Part shown: positions 22,796-34,340 of the stretch, one piece after another | Layout: every line of letters starts with the position of its first letter | Numbering within the stretch: position 1 is the first letter of the stretch | Assembly (NCBI GenBank): GCA_900169235.1 | Contig: FWCC01000164.1 | Span: 245,009 to 309,008 of the forward strand | Origin: Zarea fungicola | Lineage: Eukaryota; Ascomycota; Sordariomycetes; Hypocreales; Cordycipitaceae | DNA: 64,000 nt | Reading direction: 5' to 3' | The notes under the pieces: model-generated | The model's database searches: none | What the model was told of the DNA's origin: nothing | What the model saw: only the letters and a program-made list of their open reading frames with translations | Program-made: the position numbers and the translations under genes

Positions 22796-23989
22796 TTTGA
22801 AGACGAAATGGTGAAGAGATTGAGGTGTAAGTTGGTAGAGAAGACTCAGAAACCAAATCGAAGATTGTGGAGTGAATCCCCATGGGGAACGACGGCATAT
22901 AACATGGAGATATTATATATCGGGAAGGGGGAATTAGGGTCACGTGGACACTTTGTTCACGAGATAGGCAATAGAAGGCCTGGCATTGGCAACGGCAATG
23001 GGATATAATGGGCGGTGGCGTAAGTAGCGTCGCGCAGTTCATGGCTAACCGGGAAACCGTAGGCTGCGCACGACGCCATATGTCGGCACATTGTGTGCTT
23101 GTGCCGTCCTTGCTGGTTGACCATCGGCTAACAAGTTGGCGGACCTCGGGGAGTCTCTGTCGTAGTCCCCGCGACTGCTCCAATCGCAATTTGTAAATTA
23201 CGCCCCATGGGCAGTACTTTATTTAAATGCAAGGCACTAAAAAACATATTTTCGGGATTATCGCTTCCATGTTGTTTTCTTGAGAGCAGACACGGCTGTG
23301 CAAAAGTCCTAGCGCGGCCCTCTAAAATGATCATCAGGGTTAGATGGAATAGAGCAGGATTCACAATGAAGGTTCGCAATAGCTTTGAAAAATATAACTG
23401 CCGTACTTCCCGATTAGGGCATTCATCAGCCACATAAGGTTAGTGTACGTGTACACGGACGCACACTCGGGCAGTTCCTCCGTTTCGGAAAAGGCACTCT
23501 CGGGTCCCGAATTCACTAGGCTAGAGTTTGATTTGCAGGGCGCTTGGCTGCGTATGCATAACGCCGCTCCGATGCCTTGCCTCTCGGCATACTTTCAGCT
23601 CATTCGTGGCGTGCGGAGTAGTCCACTTCCCGCGCCATGGCGCTCGTATACCATCACTTGCTGAATACTTTGGTCCAGGTAGGCTACGACACAAAGTCAA
23701 GGTTCATAGTCTATATCTACCTAATAAAGGTTAGTGAGTGGTGAGTAATCAACCACCAGTTGAACTCATCCGCTACAGGTAATGACTGATGAGATCAACA
23801 GCACATGAGTCGCGGACCTTGGGCGATGTGGGTGGAAGGTTTGCTGTGGAACTAGTTCGGACAAATTCAAAATAAATAGCGCCACCTAGTCTCCTGCTAC
23901 CATGCAATATGCATATTTCTAGGCACATGTTGCGTGATTGATACCTTTTCTTGCCACTCTCTCAGCGACAACAAAGTTGTATTACGAAG
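22796..23989. other. Divergent promoter region between transporter copy 1 and the ADP-ribosylglycohydrolase-like gene
   Basis: About 1.2 kb separates two divergently transcribed genes. It has no supported exon. A CCCCATGGGG palindrome lies at about 22878-22887. Shared regulation of both genes from this region is plausible but not shown. Confidence 0.5.
22911..22919 (-). promoter_or_regulatory. Possible TATA box of sugar transporter copy 1
   Basis: The minus strand reads ATATATAAT about 120 bp upstream of the start codon at 22795. Distance and sequence fit a core promoter, but AT-rich strings are common here. Confidence 0.35.
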
Positions 23990-26149
23990 ATGCCAGAGGA
24001 AATACAAAAAACGCCGACAGACTATCTTGAACGCGTCTATGCGGGCGTTCTGGGAAAGCTCATTGGCGTCTATCTCGGTCGACCATTTGAGAATTGGACC
24101 CATGAGAGGATTTTATCCGAGCTTGGTCCTATCAACGACTATGTTCATGACAAGCTTGGTGTCCCGCTCGTGGTTACGGACGACGATGTTTCCGGCACAT
24201 TTGCCTTTGTTCGGGCACTTGAAGAGCATGCGCCTGATGCCGAGAGCCTAGGAGGCTGTGCGATTACAAGTGAGCAGATTGGCAAAACCTGGCTGAATAA
24301 TGTCATTGAAAACCGCACTGTTTTTTGGTGGGGTGGGAAAGGCATATCGACCGAACACACGGCCTATTTAAACCTCAAACACGGAATTCCAGCACCAGCA
24401 AGCGGGTCAGCAAACACAAATGGTCTCACAGTCGCCGAACAAATAGGCGCCCAGATCTTCATCGATGCATGGGCTCTCGTGGCACCCAAGCAACCAGCTC
24501 TCGCTGCCCAGCTCGCCCAGGCGGCCGGCCGTGTGAGTCACGATGGCGAGTCCGTCTACGCTGCAATGTTGTGGGCGGCTATGGAGGCGGAGGCATTCGC
24601 CAGTAAAGACGTCGACCATCTTCTGGACGTGGGTATTTCCTACGTGCCGGCTGACTGTCTGGTCGCTCGCATGGTTAAAGACGTACGGGAATGGTGTCGT
24701 GAGGACAATGAGTGGATGAAAACGCGCCAGCGAATTGAGGACGTCTATGGCTACGACAAGTTTCTTGGCTGGTGCCACGTTATTCCAAATCATGCAATCA
24801 TGATTATGGCGCTTATATACGGAGGAAGCTGCTTCAGCACTGCCATGATGATCGTCAACACGGCAGGTCGCGATACTGATTGCAACTCTGGTAATGTGGG
24901 CTGTTTGGTCGCACTCATGCACGGAATGTCTAGCTTCGAGGGCGGACGTGATTGGAGAGGTCCACTTGCCGATCGGGCTCTCATTTCGACTGCAGATGGA
25001 GGTTACTCTATCAACAATGCCGCCAGGATCGCTATCGATGTTGCCAACGCAGGCTGTCGCTTGTCTGGTGAAGCGCCTTTGCCAAGCCCGAAAAACGGTG
25101 CGCAATTTCACTTCACTCTACCGGGAAGCGTTCAGGGATTTCAAGTGGTTTCACCAAGTACTGCATCTGTGACATTGAAACAGGACGTGGACGACTTGAA
25201 CGAGCCCGGTCTAGCTATAGATATAGCCAATCTTGGGGAAGACTCTGTTCCTATTGAAGTACTGACACCGACATCGACTCCAAAGGACATCTTGAAGATG
25301 GGAACAAACTATTCGCTCATGGCATCGCCCTTGGTGTACCCGGGGCAGAAAGTGGTCGCAGAGCTAGGCACATCGAAGCAAGCATCCACCGCCCTCCAGG
25401 TCAGAATTCGCATCAAAGTAAATACGGCTGAAGACGGCCAGGGCACCATTGATAGCGAGGCGATCTGGCTTACTCCGGGGACACTCAGACAGTCTCTTGA
25501 ATGGACTATCCCAGACTCCATGGAGAGCCAGCCAATTGAGGCAATCGGCATCGCCATTTCTGCAACCGGGGAAGCAGCCGCAAGCACAGGCACAGTATGG
25601 TTGAAGAGTCTTGGATGGACCGGCGCACCGCAGATGACCTTGATGCGACCCAAAAAGAGCCCAAGCAGCTTCTGGGACCGATCATGGGTCAACGGTGTGG
25701 ATACCTGGCTTGAAGCCATGGGTGTATCTGTATGCATTGCGCAGAGCAAAGGCGAGGGCATTGTCAGCTATGGAACAAGAGAATGGACCGACTACAGTCT
25801 GGCTGTTTCACGATTAGTGATAAAAATAGGTGGCCCCTCAGGCATTGCGATTCGGGTTCAAGGGTTGAATCGATACTATGCTTTAGTTTTCAACAACGAC
25901 AGGTATACCATATCCCTTATCAAAGCAAAGGATGAGAAACGAATCGAGCTAGCGCGGGTGAATTACGAATGGAGGCTTGATGAGGAGTATGAAGTTACTC
26001 TAGAGGCAAAAGGAGACATGATAAGAGCCAGAGTACGCACGGCAGAAATTGTGGCTAGCGACAGTGAATACTTGGGGGGAGCACTGGGCTTGGTAGTAAC
26101 CGATGGGTCACTCTCAGTTGACAGCATTAAGATAGCCCCAGTAGAATAG
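23990..26149 (+). CDS. ADP-ribosylglycohydrolase-family protein with C-terminal beta-rich domain
   Basis: A single-exon gene; I start it at the ATG at 23990 (719 residues) because the upstream 39 bp of open frame contains no ATG. Residues about 10-360 are a DraG-type all-alpha hydrolase: the N-terminal YAGVLGKLIGVYLGRPFE, the first metal-site region VTDDDVSGTF and the second metal-site region GRDTDCNSGNVG are present, so the two-metal site looks intact. The C-terminal half (about 365-719) is beta-rich; its last 150 residues resemble laminin-G/concanavalin-like folds seen in sugar-acting proteins. There is no signal peptide. Family members cleave N-glycosidic ADP-ribose bonds, but remote members fused to carbohydrate-type domains probably act on other glycosides. 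The flanking sugar transporters favour a catabolic N-glycoside hydrolase (inference). Confidence 0.88.
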   Translation: MPEEIQKTPTDYLERVYAGVLGKLIGVYLGRPFENWTHERILSELGPINDYVHDKLGVPLVVTDDDVSGTFAFVRALEEHAPDAESLGGCAITSEQIGKTWLNNVIENRTVFWWGGKGISTEHTAYLNLKHGIPAPASGSANTNGLTVAEQIGAQIFIDAWALVAPKQPALAAQLAQAAGRVSHDGESVYAAMLWAAMEAEAFASKDVDHLLDVGISYVPADCLVARMVKDVREWCREDNEWMKTRQRIEDVYGYDKFLGWCHVIPNHAIMIMALIYGGSCFSTAMMIVNTAGRDTDCNSGNVGCLVALMHGMSSFEGGRDWRGPLADRALISTADGGYSINNAARIAIDVANAGCRLSGEAPLPSPKNGAQFHFTLPGSVQGFQVVSPSTASVTLKQDVDDLNEPGLAIDIANLGEDSVPIEVLTPTSTPKDILKMGTNYSLMASPLVYPGQKVVAELGTSKQASTALQVRIRIKVNTAEDGQGTIDSEAIWLTPGTLRQSLEWTIPDSMESQPIEAIGIAISATGEAAASTGTVWLKSLGWTGAPQMTLMRPKKSPSSFWDRSWVNGVDTWLEAMGVSVCIAQSKGEGIVSYGTREWTDYSLAVSRLVIKIGGPSGIAIRVQGLNRYYALVFNNDRYTISLIKAKDEKRIELARVNYEWRLDEEYEVTLEAKGDMIRARVRTAEIVASDSEYLGGALGLVVTDGSLSVDSIKIAPVE

Positions 26150-27340
26150 GCGTACTGCATACGGCAGGCAGCCACCTTTATGAAAAACGGTGCCCGTTTC
26201 ATAGCTTGTTGGAATTGTCAATTCATCCACTTCTTGCTGCATCTGTTGATAGCGAGGATAGTAGTATTCACGAACCCATTGGTTATATTGACAGTGAAGA
26301 TTAGAACCTTGTTTCTAACGATATTTAAGAAAAGAAAATTGAAGAAATGGAATAATTCCATTGTATTACTTTCTATTATGTGCTACTTATTTGTATATAT
26401 GGACTTCGATACAGCTTACACTCCGACATGACCTGCACTCTGATGTATGTGAATTCTGACACATATAATGGGCATGGCCTTCTCATGCCAGGCTGTAACA
26501 GAATTTTGCAGTACACAACGTCTCTGAGCTGATGCCATACCTCTCCCGGTAGGTAGCCTCAGGCCGTTCGCTCTTTAATCCAGAGCGATCTGGTCAACTT
26601 TACTTCTAACTGGGAACATGTTCTAGAAGGTATGGCCACGTTTTCCCCATAATTTTCCCACAACAATAACTAGCCTTTATTGAACTGTCAAATGCCGAGA
26701 ATTCGCTATTTTTGCCGAGTACCTGTAACAAGCTAGCTTTTGCGCCCATGCGCTAACGACAGTCTCATTACTCCGCCGGTCCTGTCTTACCAGACAAATT
26801 GTGTTCATCCTCAAAACTGTAAAAGCTCCGGGGATTGAGTTTCTAGGCCCCGAGAACCGACAGCTCCGAGTGTGGCATGCGGCTGTTTGGGAAATTGATC
26901 TCGTAGTCCCCGCATTCTTGATGACATCTCATTTCCGTGCCACGCCCGACAGTATAATGATGCCTGTAAACTAACAACATAATGGTCTTGCTGGGGAGCA
27001 GAGCTCCAAGTCCCCGACAACCAGAGTCATAGAGTCATGGCCGGAAAAGGCAACGCCACTAGTGGCAGCCAATTGATGGGCCAGTACCTTAAAGGCCCTC
27101 CCGAACTGTTACCTCCACTGCGGTTACTAATATTTAACGGCTGATCTAGCGCAGACTGAGCAAGTGCATATGTATACTCCTACCCCAGATGTCTTCCCTG
27201 CAGCCTTATAAAGGTTTCTCTGCTTCCACAAGCGTAGTATTCAATTTTCATCTACATCATTACTACTTCTTCACCTTCTTCACAACTTGTGGTTGCTCAA
27301 CTTCTCGGTCTCTCAAAATCGATTCGAGGGCAATTTCATC
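26150..27340. other. Intergenic, promoter region of sugar transporter copy 2
   Basis: No exon is supported. The stretch 26,820-27,020 is rich in GGGG/CCCC hexamers, three of which fit the CreA consensus SYGGRG (about 26825, 26909 on the reverse strand, 26992). This suggests carbon-catabolite control of the downstream transporter, though the hexamer is degenerate. Confidence 0.45.
27207..27212 (+). promoter_or_regulatory. TATA box of sugar transporter copy 2
   Basis: TATAAA lies about 130 bp upstream of the start codon at 27341, followed by a pyrimidine-rich leader typical of well-expressed fungal genes. Confidence 0.55.
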
Positions 27341-28918
27341 ATGGCAGACTCCAAAGCTGACCCGATGGCGGGCCATGTCGAGGAGATTACTGTGGAGGCT
27401 CAAGTAGCAACCGCAGATGAGCACTCCCTTACTGTTCGAGAAGCATTTAGGCGATACCCTAAAGCGGTACTTTGGTCCGCTGTCATGTCTCTCACCATTG
27501 TCATGGAAGGATACGACTTATCACTCATGTTCAGCTTCTTCTCTTACCCCTCCTTTGCCAAGAAATACGGCTCCTTTACAGAAGATCATGGCTATCTTAT
27601 TTCCACCCCATGGCAGACCAGTCTCGGTCTCGGTGCCACCGTGGGCGCCTTCATTTCACTCCTGTTCAATGGACGGCTGACAGAACGCTTCGGTCATCGC
27701 CTTGTGCTGATGGCCGCTCTTGTCTTCATGACGGGCGTTGTCTTTATGCAGTTTTTCGCTCCGTCAGTCGAGGTGCTCCAGGCCGCGCAGGTACTTGCCG
27801 GGCTACCATGGGGCATATTTGCCGTCATGGGTCCCACGTACGCCTCCGAGGTCTGCCCGCTTGCCCTCCGCGGCTACCTCACTGCTTACGTCAATCTTTG
27901 CTGGGTCATTGGGCAGCTCATCGGCGCCGGTGTTCTTCAGGGCCTCGTAAGCAACAACACCGAGTGGGGGTATCGGATCCCGTTTGCGATCCAGTGGGTG
28001 TGGCCGCTTCCTCTCTTCATCCTGACCTACCTGGCTCCTAATTCTCCCTACTGGTTGGTCCGCAAGGGCCGGGTGAGCGAGGCTGAGGCGTCTATTCGAC
28101 GGCTGTCGAGCAACTTGACGGACGAGCAGATTCAGAATTCTCTGGCGCTGATTGACCACACAAATAGACTTGAGCAGTCACTCACGGCGGAGTCTAGCTA
28201 CTGGGACTGCTTCAAGGGCACAAACCTCCGGCGAACCGAGATTGCATGCATGTCTCTCCTGGCCCAGGCCTCTTCTGGTCAAGTTTTGGTGTATACGCCA
28301 GCCTATTTCCTCATTCAGGCCGGCTTTAGCCCTGACAGTGCATACAAAATCAACTTTGGCGCCTCTGGCTGCGCGTTCATTGCTACGTGCGTGTCCTGGT
28401 TTCTCATGACGTACTACGGGCGCAGACCACTCTTCATCTACGGCATGTCCGTCATGACGGCCGTGCTCCTCGTCATTGGCGCTCTCACCTACTCGGCCTC
28501 CGAGTCGGCCAAGTGGGCACAGGGCGGCTTAGCCGTCGTCTGGTTAGCCATCTACTCGTCCACGCTGGGCCCGCAGTCTTTTACTATTGCCGCCGAGATA
28601 TCGGCAACGCGTGTGCGCGCTGAGACTATTTCTCTGGCTCGCAACAGCTATTACCTTGTATCCATCCTCGCCAACGTTATTGAGCCACAGCTCATTAACC
28701 CGACGGCGGCGAATCTTAAAGGTAAGACGGCATTTTTCTGGATGGCCACATCATTCCTGACGGTTCTTTGGGCTGTTTTCCGCCTCCCTGAGTCAAAGGA
28801 TAGGACATATGAGGAGCTGGATCTGCTGTTTGAGAAGAAACTCCCTGCATGGCGCTTTGCGAGCACGGATATAAATGCGATCCGCGGTATGGAGACTAAC
28901 GAATTGGAGAAACCATGA
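27341..28918 (+). CDS. MFS sugar:H+ symporter (alpha-glucoside/hexose type), copy 2
   Basis: A single-exon gene of 525 residues. The open frame extends upstream to 27287 without an ATG; the first ATG, at 27341 (MADSKADPMAG), lies in a CATCATGG context. It shares long identical segments with copy 1, including GLPWGIFAVMGPTYASEVCP and the C-terminal PESK.RTYEELDLLFE signature. Twelve membrane helices are predicted. Predicted role is proton-coupled sugar or glycoside uptake at the plasma membrane. Differences between the two copies are concentrated in the N- and C-termini and in loops, so they may differ in affinity or regulation. Confidence 0.93.
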   Translation: MADSKADPMAGHVEEITVEAQVATADEHSLTVREAFRRYPKAVLWSAVMSLTIVMEGYDLSLMFSFFSYPSFAKKYGSFTEDHGYLISTPWQTSLGLGATVGAFISLLFNGRLTERFGHRLVLMAALVFMTGVVFMQFFAPSVEVLQAAQVLAGLPWGIFAVMGPTYASEVCPLALRGYLTAYVNLCWVIGQLIGAGVLQGLVSNNTEWGYRIPFAIQWVWPLPLFILTYLAPNSPYWLVRKGRVSEAEASIRRLSSNLTDEQIQNSLALIDHTNRLEQSLTAESSYWDCFKGTNLRRTEIACMSLLAQASSGQVLVYTPAYFLIQAGFSPDSAYKINFGASGCAFIATCVSWFLMTYYGRRPLFIYGMSVMTAVLLVIGALTYSASESAKWAQGGLAVVWLAIYSSTLGPQSFTIAAEISATRVRAETISLARNSYYLVSILANVIEPQLINPTAANLKGKTAFFWMATSFLTVLWAVFRLPESKDRTYEELDLLFEKKLPAWRFASTDINAIRGMETNELEKP

Positions 28919-29498
28919 CCTCATAAGCTACTCAGTTATCTTACTTGACCTTCTGTAGCTCAATTTATTTAAGGGCCATTATTTTCAGAGCGGCTGTAGG
29001 GCGTAGAGAGATGAAAGCGAGTAGCAAGTAGTACAACTATAATGTGAATCATTTCTTTTCCTTTACTTCTAGATATAATAATAAAATAACTGAGTTAATT
29101 AAGTCTGATTATCTTATGGCTGCTAGCGACATAGTTGGAGGATCTTTGTAGGGTAGTTAAACTATGGGGTGCCAATAAACCTTGCTACTGCATTTTAAAA
29201 ATGCAAAAGAAAGGGTTATTTCAAGTAAGATATAAAGGTAGAAGTACTTAATTTATTTAATTTATAGTAATAAAAACTTTGGGACACTTGGCAACTACTA
29301 GAGATGTTGCGCTTCTTCGGAAAATGTGTTTGGAGGTCAAGAAGGTGGGAAGCACCCTGCCGGGATAGCGGCTGGCCGAAGAAAAAGACCCTTGCAGAAT
29401 AGAACAGAATAAAATATTTGCAAGCTTATAGCAGCATGAGCTCCTCAAAAGCAACACTACGGCCTATAGAAAAATGAATCATATGCTGCGCGAGTTGC
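28919..29498. other. Convergent intergenic region, AT-rich
   Basis: This AT-rich stretch between the 3' ends of the sugar transporter (plus) and the DHA2 exporter (minus) contains TAATAATAAAATAA-like runs near 29,079-29,092 that suit polyadenylation. No gene is visible. Confidence 0.45.
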
Positions 29499-31346
29499 CT
29501 AACGACGATCGGCGGGGGTACTCAAGTTCAACTTCTCAAATCTCATTAGGAGCGAGCTCACCACTCCCAGCGCTCCAGCAGTGGCAACCATACTGAAGAT
29601 TTTCCGGACAGTAGCTGCTATAGCCTTGACAGCAAGCTGGATGGCTTCTTGATCATTGGAAGAAAACAAGGGCGATAGCTTTCCAGCCAGGGCTGACCGA
29701 ATAACCTGCTCCGGCAAGCCGCGGCCGGCAAAGGCTTTTTCAAGCTCGTGAACGCCAACATTTTGAAACAATGACCCTGACAGGGCAAGACTAATGGCGA
29801 CTACACCAATTTGAGCCACATTGATAAAGCAGACTGCTTTTGGTGCATCTTTATGATGGACATTAGCCACAGCGATGCCATATCCAATCTGAAAGAACAG
29901 ACCGACTCCGCTCGCGACAATGGCTTCATACCCATAAATCGCAGCTGTGAATGTGTTCTCGTTAATTGTGCACAATAGGGCACCCCCAATGACGACCAGG
30001 CAGCCACCGGTCAAGTAATACATGTTATACCGGCGAATTTTAGGCAGAGAAGCACCAGCAAGTATCAGGAAGAAGATGAAAACACCGATGAAGGGTAGGA
30101 GACGTACACCGGCCTGCAATGGCGTATCTCCTTTGGTAAACTGAAAGAACAGCGGTATGTAGAAGAGCATTGTGGCTTCTGACGCGCTAGCGGCACCTGT
30201 CCCTATATAGAGGAGGACAAGGGTACGTGATTTGAGAAAGTGAACGGGAAAAATGCGGTGCTCCTCAGACGTGAAAATCTTGCACCCTTGTTGCAGGACA
30301 AATGCAATTAGGCATACTCCGAAAGCAACCCAAAGAGCGATTGAGCCACCAGATTTCCAGGCAAAGGTTGATCCACTGAAGGTAAGAACAATCATGAATA
30401 AAACAACGGTGGCGGCGTACAACGCTGCCCCAATCCAGTCAATCTCCTTGAGTTTTTGCATGAACTTGAGATCTGGACGAGGGTTCTTGCTAGGCATGAA
30501 GAAGATGCAAACAGGTACGAGGAAGGCGGCAAGTGGAAGATTAATGTAAAATGCCTATGAAAAAGGTTAGCGAATTAGCATGGTCTACTAATCAACCGCC
30601 AGCAGAAGTAATCAAACGTACCCAACGCCATGTTGCGCGACTGACAGAGAATGCACCACCAATAACTGGTCCAAGAATGCAACCCACGCCCCAGCACAGG
30701 CCGCTCAGTGCAGTGTAAAGGGGCGCTTCCTTTCGCGTAGTAAATGAAGTATAATACGTAAGAGATCTGCCAAACATCAGCATATACTCGAGTGCCCTGC
30801 TTAGCGATTCACCTCCTCATCACAAACTCACCCCAAATACATGCCGGCACCTCCCATACCCGCAATGACTCTGCCGACAATTAGAGCGTCGGATGTGGGG
30901 GCAGCGCCGCAAATTGCACTGCCAATCTCAAAAAAGCAGAGGCTTGCGAGGAGAAGCATCTTTGTATTGAACAGTCCATAAGCTCGACCGAGCGGAAGAA
31001 TTGTCGCGGCTGATGCCATTGGAAATCCAATGCCAATCCATGGCAACTTATCGATGTGACCAAGTGATTTGTATGTTTGAACTTGGATATCGGCGGCGAT
31101 TGTGCCATCGACACCTTAAAGGCATTAGTCTACAGCAAGTTCGGAATGGAGGACAGGGAACCACGCACCATAAAGGAGAGCACCCAACAACAAGACAGCA
31201 CATGTCACGATCCATCTCCAGGTCGCCAAACCAGCTCTTGGTTCATCGTTTTGAGTATCTTCGATATGTTTGTCGTTGTCGCAATCGGCGGTGACGTCGC
31301 TTTTGACGGCGCACTTTGGAAGTGAATTGTCCAAGCCCATCTCCAT
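29499..31346 (-). CDS. MFS exporter of the DHA2 (14-helix drug:H+ antiporter) type
   Basis: Minus-strand exons 31346-31169, 31114-30832, 30766-30622 and 30554-29499 give 553 residues; the introns are 54, 65 and 67 nt, all GT-AG, and all phases close. The first helix ends LLLGALLYG and continues across intron 1 into VDGTIAADIQ, the usual DHA2 helix-1 motif with its Asp. GRVIAGMGGAGMYLG (motif C region), a Trp-Gly-x-Gly...GPVIGGAF segment (helix 5) and ATWRWAFYINLPL across the last intron are typical. The family exports toxins, drugs or secondary metabolites across the plasma membrane. An alternative 35-nt version of intron 2 would add ten residues that the family lacks, so I prefer the 65-nt intron. 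Confidence 0.88.
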
Positions 31347-32340
31347 AATTTTGAACAAGTGTTTTGAATAGTAGTGTGCCGCAGACTACGAAAAGGGCTC
31401 AGATATTTTACCTTTTACGGGGCAGGATAGATATATGTCTACTCTTCTCCGGGAAGCTGCACTTTCTTATGCTGTGGGTCATAGAACGCCTATGATGAGT
31501 GGCGTTATCCCACTGTTTACGATACAGTTGTGAGATTGGAGGAGACTGCTCTACTTTCTATTCTTAGACGGTTCAGTCATGCTTGTTGCAGTTCCGCTGA
31601 GCCTTGGCTGGGGGGCGTGATGGAAATTGGGTCGCTGGCGGACTCGTACTTTGTACAATTACATCCTGAGAGACTCGAGAGCGCTTCTTCCTTTGCCTGC
31701 GGCTATTATTTGTCCCAGCGTGAGTGGCTTAATTTCGATCAACCCTTAATACTAACACGATGATGCAACCAATGGGAGGCAAGAAGGTTGATCACTTGTG
31801 CCGCAGTAAAATTAGCCTCCCTGGCATGGACTCGCTCAATCGTACCTTTCTGTACCAGCAGGGTGACAGTATATTGGTATCTTCCGCTACGAATATGCCC
31901 GAGTAAGACAAGCACTTGTATGATGTATCCCGCGTGGTATTCCGCACACCCCTGCCTACCAGCAGTAGTGGCATATAATAGATCAGAAGAGGAGGAAGCG
32001 TTCCGCACTTTTGGGGCGGGAGCATAGCTGCTTATTCAAAATTGGGAAGACAAACTGCAAAATAAGCCGGTACGTAGCAATCCAGCCACAAGCCCCAAAG
32101 CTAGGAATAACTTTGGAGTGCTAGCGAGAAGCCAAGAGTCGATTGAAGGTAGCTGTTGGGCCTCCACTCAAGCTAGCGGATCTCGGAGACCGGAGCAGCT
32201 GCTACTATTGGTTATTTTACGAGCCTTGTCTCCTCTCCTGCTGACATGTTTACATGTAGATTGAAACGCTAGTGCGTGACCGGGTTAAACCACAGCGCCA
32301 CTGACTTGTCAAGATCTAAGGCACCACAGCCAATAGCGTG

Positions 32341-32494
32341 TAAACAAAAACAAACAAATACAGAAAGGAGAGAAAGAGAGTGAATGAGAAGATGGGATAA
32401 AGAAAAAGACAGAAAGAGAAGGAGAGGGGGGAACAAGAGACAACGAACAAAAAGGAGAAATGAGAAAATGAGAAGAAAGTGGAAAAAGAATTAA
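32341..32494. repeat. Purine-rich low-complexity tract
   Basis: About 150 bp on the plus strand consist almost entirely of A and G (AGAAAGAGAG, GGAGAGGGGG, AGAAGAAAG types). No exact unit persists. It is a low-complexity polypurine/polypyrimidine tract without coding potential. Confidence 0.8.
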
Positions 32495-34199
32495 TATTTT
32501 TTTGATAAGTAATACAGAATCCGTCGCTTCCCAGATTGGAATTAACATTCTCACTAGATTGCAAGGACCAAAAGTTCATGTCCCGATTCCCACACAAACT
32601 ATAAGTTCTAAAAAACGGCCCCCTTGGCGGGTAATTTTGTCAGCTACCCACTTAATAAGCTGAAATAAGTAGACGCACAAGAGTCGGTTGTCTATCGGAA
32701 TGGACAAAAGCAGTAAGGGGTCAGTCTCCGGGGTCCTCTCTCGTCTAACTGTCGCGAGCGGAATGACTAGTTCTTAGCCCAGTAGTGGGAAATTTCAGTG
32801 GAGAGCTACCGATCTGATAAAATTCGGACACCTTCTGGATAATCTCAGACCGTGCAACCAGGGCGAGAAGAGCCCTCTAGGGAATGACTCGCTTCTTGTA
32901 CCGTAATCTTTAGCACGCATTGCATCAAAACGTCGTCTCTGAAGGAAGAAGGGTGGTTTCAACGCCAGTCAGCAAGCGCCAAGGGTCAACGGCCCGAAAG
33001 CAAAAAGTACACCGTAAAATCAACTGATTACCACTACCGCCACTTCAACCGCCTGCACGCACGGGAGGAGACAGATAGGTAGATGGACCAACTCCACGCC
33101 GGCGGATCATTGGCGTGGCATTTACTAGCTACTCTATCGTGGGGCTTATTCACTAGTAAACGCAAAAATATCCGCATGAAATGGGGACCGTTTAGAGGGA
33201 TGAGCGGAGCAGGATGCCCATTCTGTGTTTCCTGACTCTTTGGCACAATAATCAATAGGCAGCAACTCCCAAGCTTCTTTGACCTGCATTGTGGCTCAAT
33301 TTACCATTCGTACTTGTTAGTCTCTGAAAAAAATGAAGCTAGTGCAATTAGTGGCTAGCTAGTAGTGTATATGTCTCTCAGTGGAGGGCGTACGTTTGCT
33401 GCCAACGTTAGCTACGCCTTCTGATAGCCGAGAGATTACTAATTAAAGGTATATTAATCAAATAGAGTACTGGTTAGGCTGAGGGAGATGAGTTTGAGAG
33501 CTGACAAAACATTGGCCACTTCCATTTCACGATAAGGGAGGTGGTCAAGGATGCCATATTGGCCGCTAATTTGATCGTATTGTGTCATGATGTTGGTTTC
33601 TCTATCCTGGGAAACAGTACCAACTGCGTTTGTATGCTCGGTGACAGCTCCTTGGTGGATGGGCTACAACGTTCGCAATAAGCAAAGCATGACAGTGGCG
33701 ATGATTCTTATAGGAAAGCTCTCTACACCGCGAGTCAGTTGCTGATACAGAAGTTGGGCCTATCTCGAGACTAGCGCTTACAAAGCCCAGTCTTGAGTTG
33801 TTGTACTGTAAGTAAAGCCAAGACACAGCGTTTTATAGACTTGCAAAACCAAACTACACTGTAGTACAGGGAAAATGGCACAAATTGAGCCAATGTTGCG
33901 ATGGATGCAGCTGGACCAAAGGGACGATATAACCGGCGCAGTTCCTGGGGACATATATACTTCCTACACGCTGTAGATATAGCTTGGGTATAGTAATTTG
34001 CAATTACTATTCCTTTTAAGAATTAATCATCCACTGGAATAGTGGGCCAGTTCATGTTAAGTCAGTCTTGCCACAATCACATTTGCAGATTTTACGCACG
34101 AATGCTGGGTCACAGTGCCTAGGTAAATTCTAGATGCCTCACAGTTTACTTTTCACACCGAGAATACGAGTACTCTCTTCTGTTAATCTTACAATTCGC

Positions 34200-34340
34200 G
34201 TCTTAACTCCGTGACTATTGCCAAGTCAGATCGTACACGAACTAGGCGCTCGGCAATCCCGGCTTTTGCCCTAGCGCTCGAATCTGGCAGCTTCCGCCAT
34301 TTCCCTAGTGTCCGAGTCATACGCTGGACCCTTTTGACGA
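34200..34340. repeat. Dispersed repeat copy A (decayed)
   Basis: Contains the 18-mer GGCGCTCGGCAATCCCGG at 34245-34262, found identically at 36995-37012. On both sides weaker similarity continues (ACGA..., CTTCCGCC/TTCCGCC..., GTGTC.GA...). It looks like a decayed copy of a dispersed repeat; a short minus-strand frame overlaps it (34380-34189), but its origin cannot be named. Confidence 0.5.

Noticed and set aside
24407..25111. Minus-strand open frame of 234 residues
   Set aside because: Antisense of the ADP-ribosylglycohydrolase-like gene; no domain.
30797..30831. 35-nt intron in the DHA2 exporter gene
   Set aside because: The 65-nt version ending at 30767 has a better branch site and gives the family-typical junction MYLG-SL.
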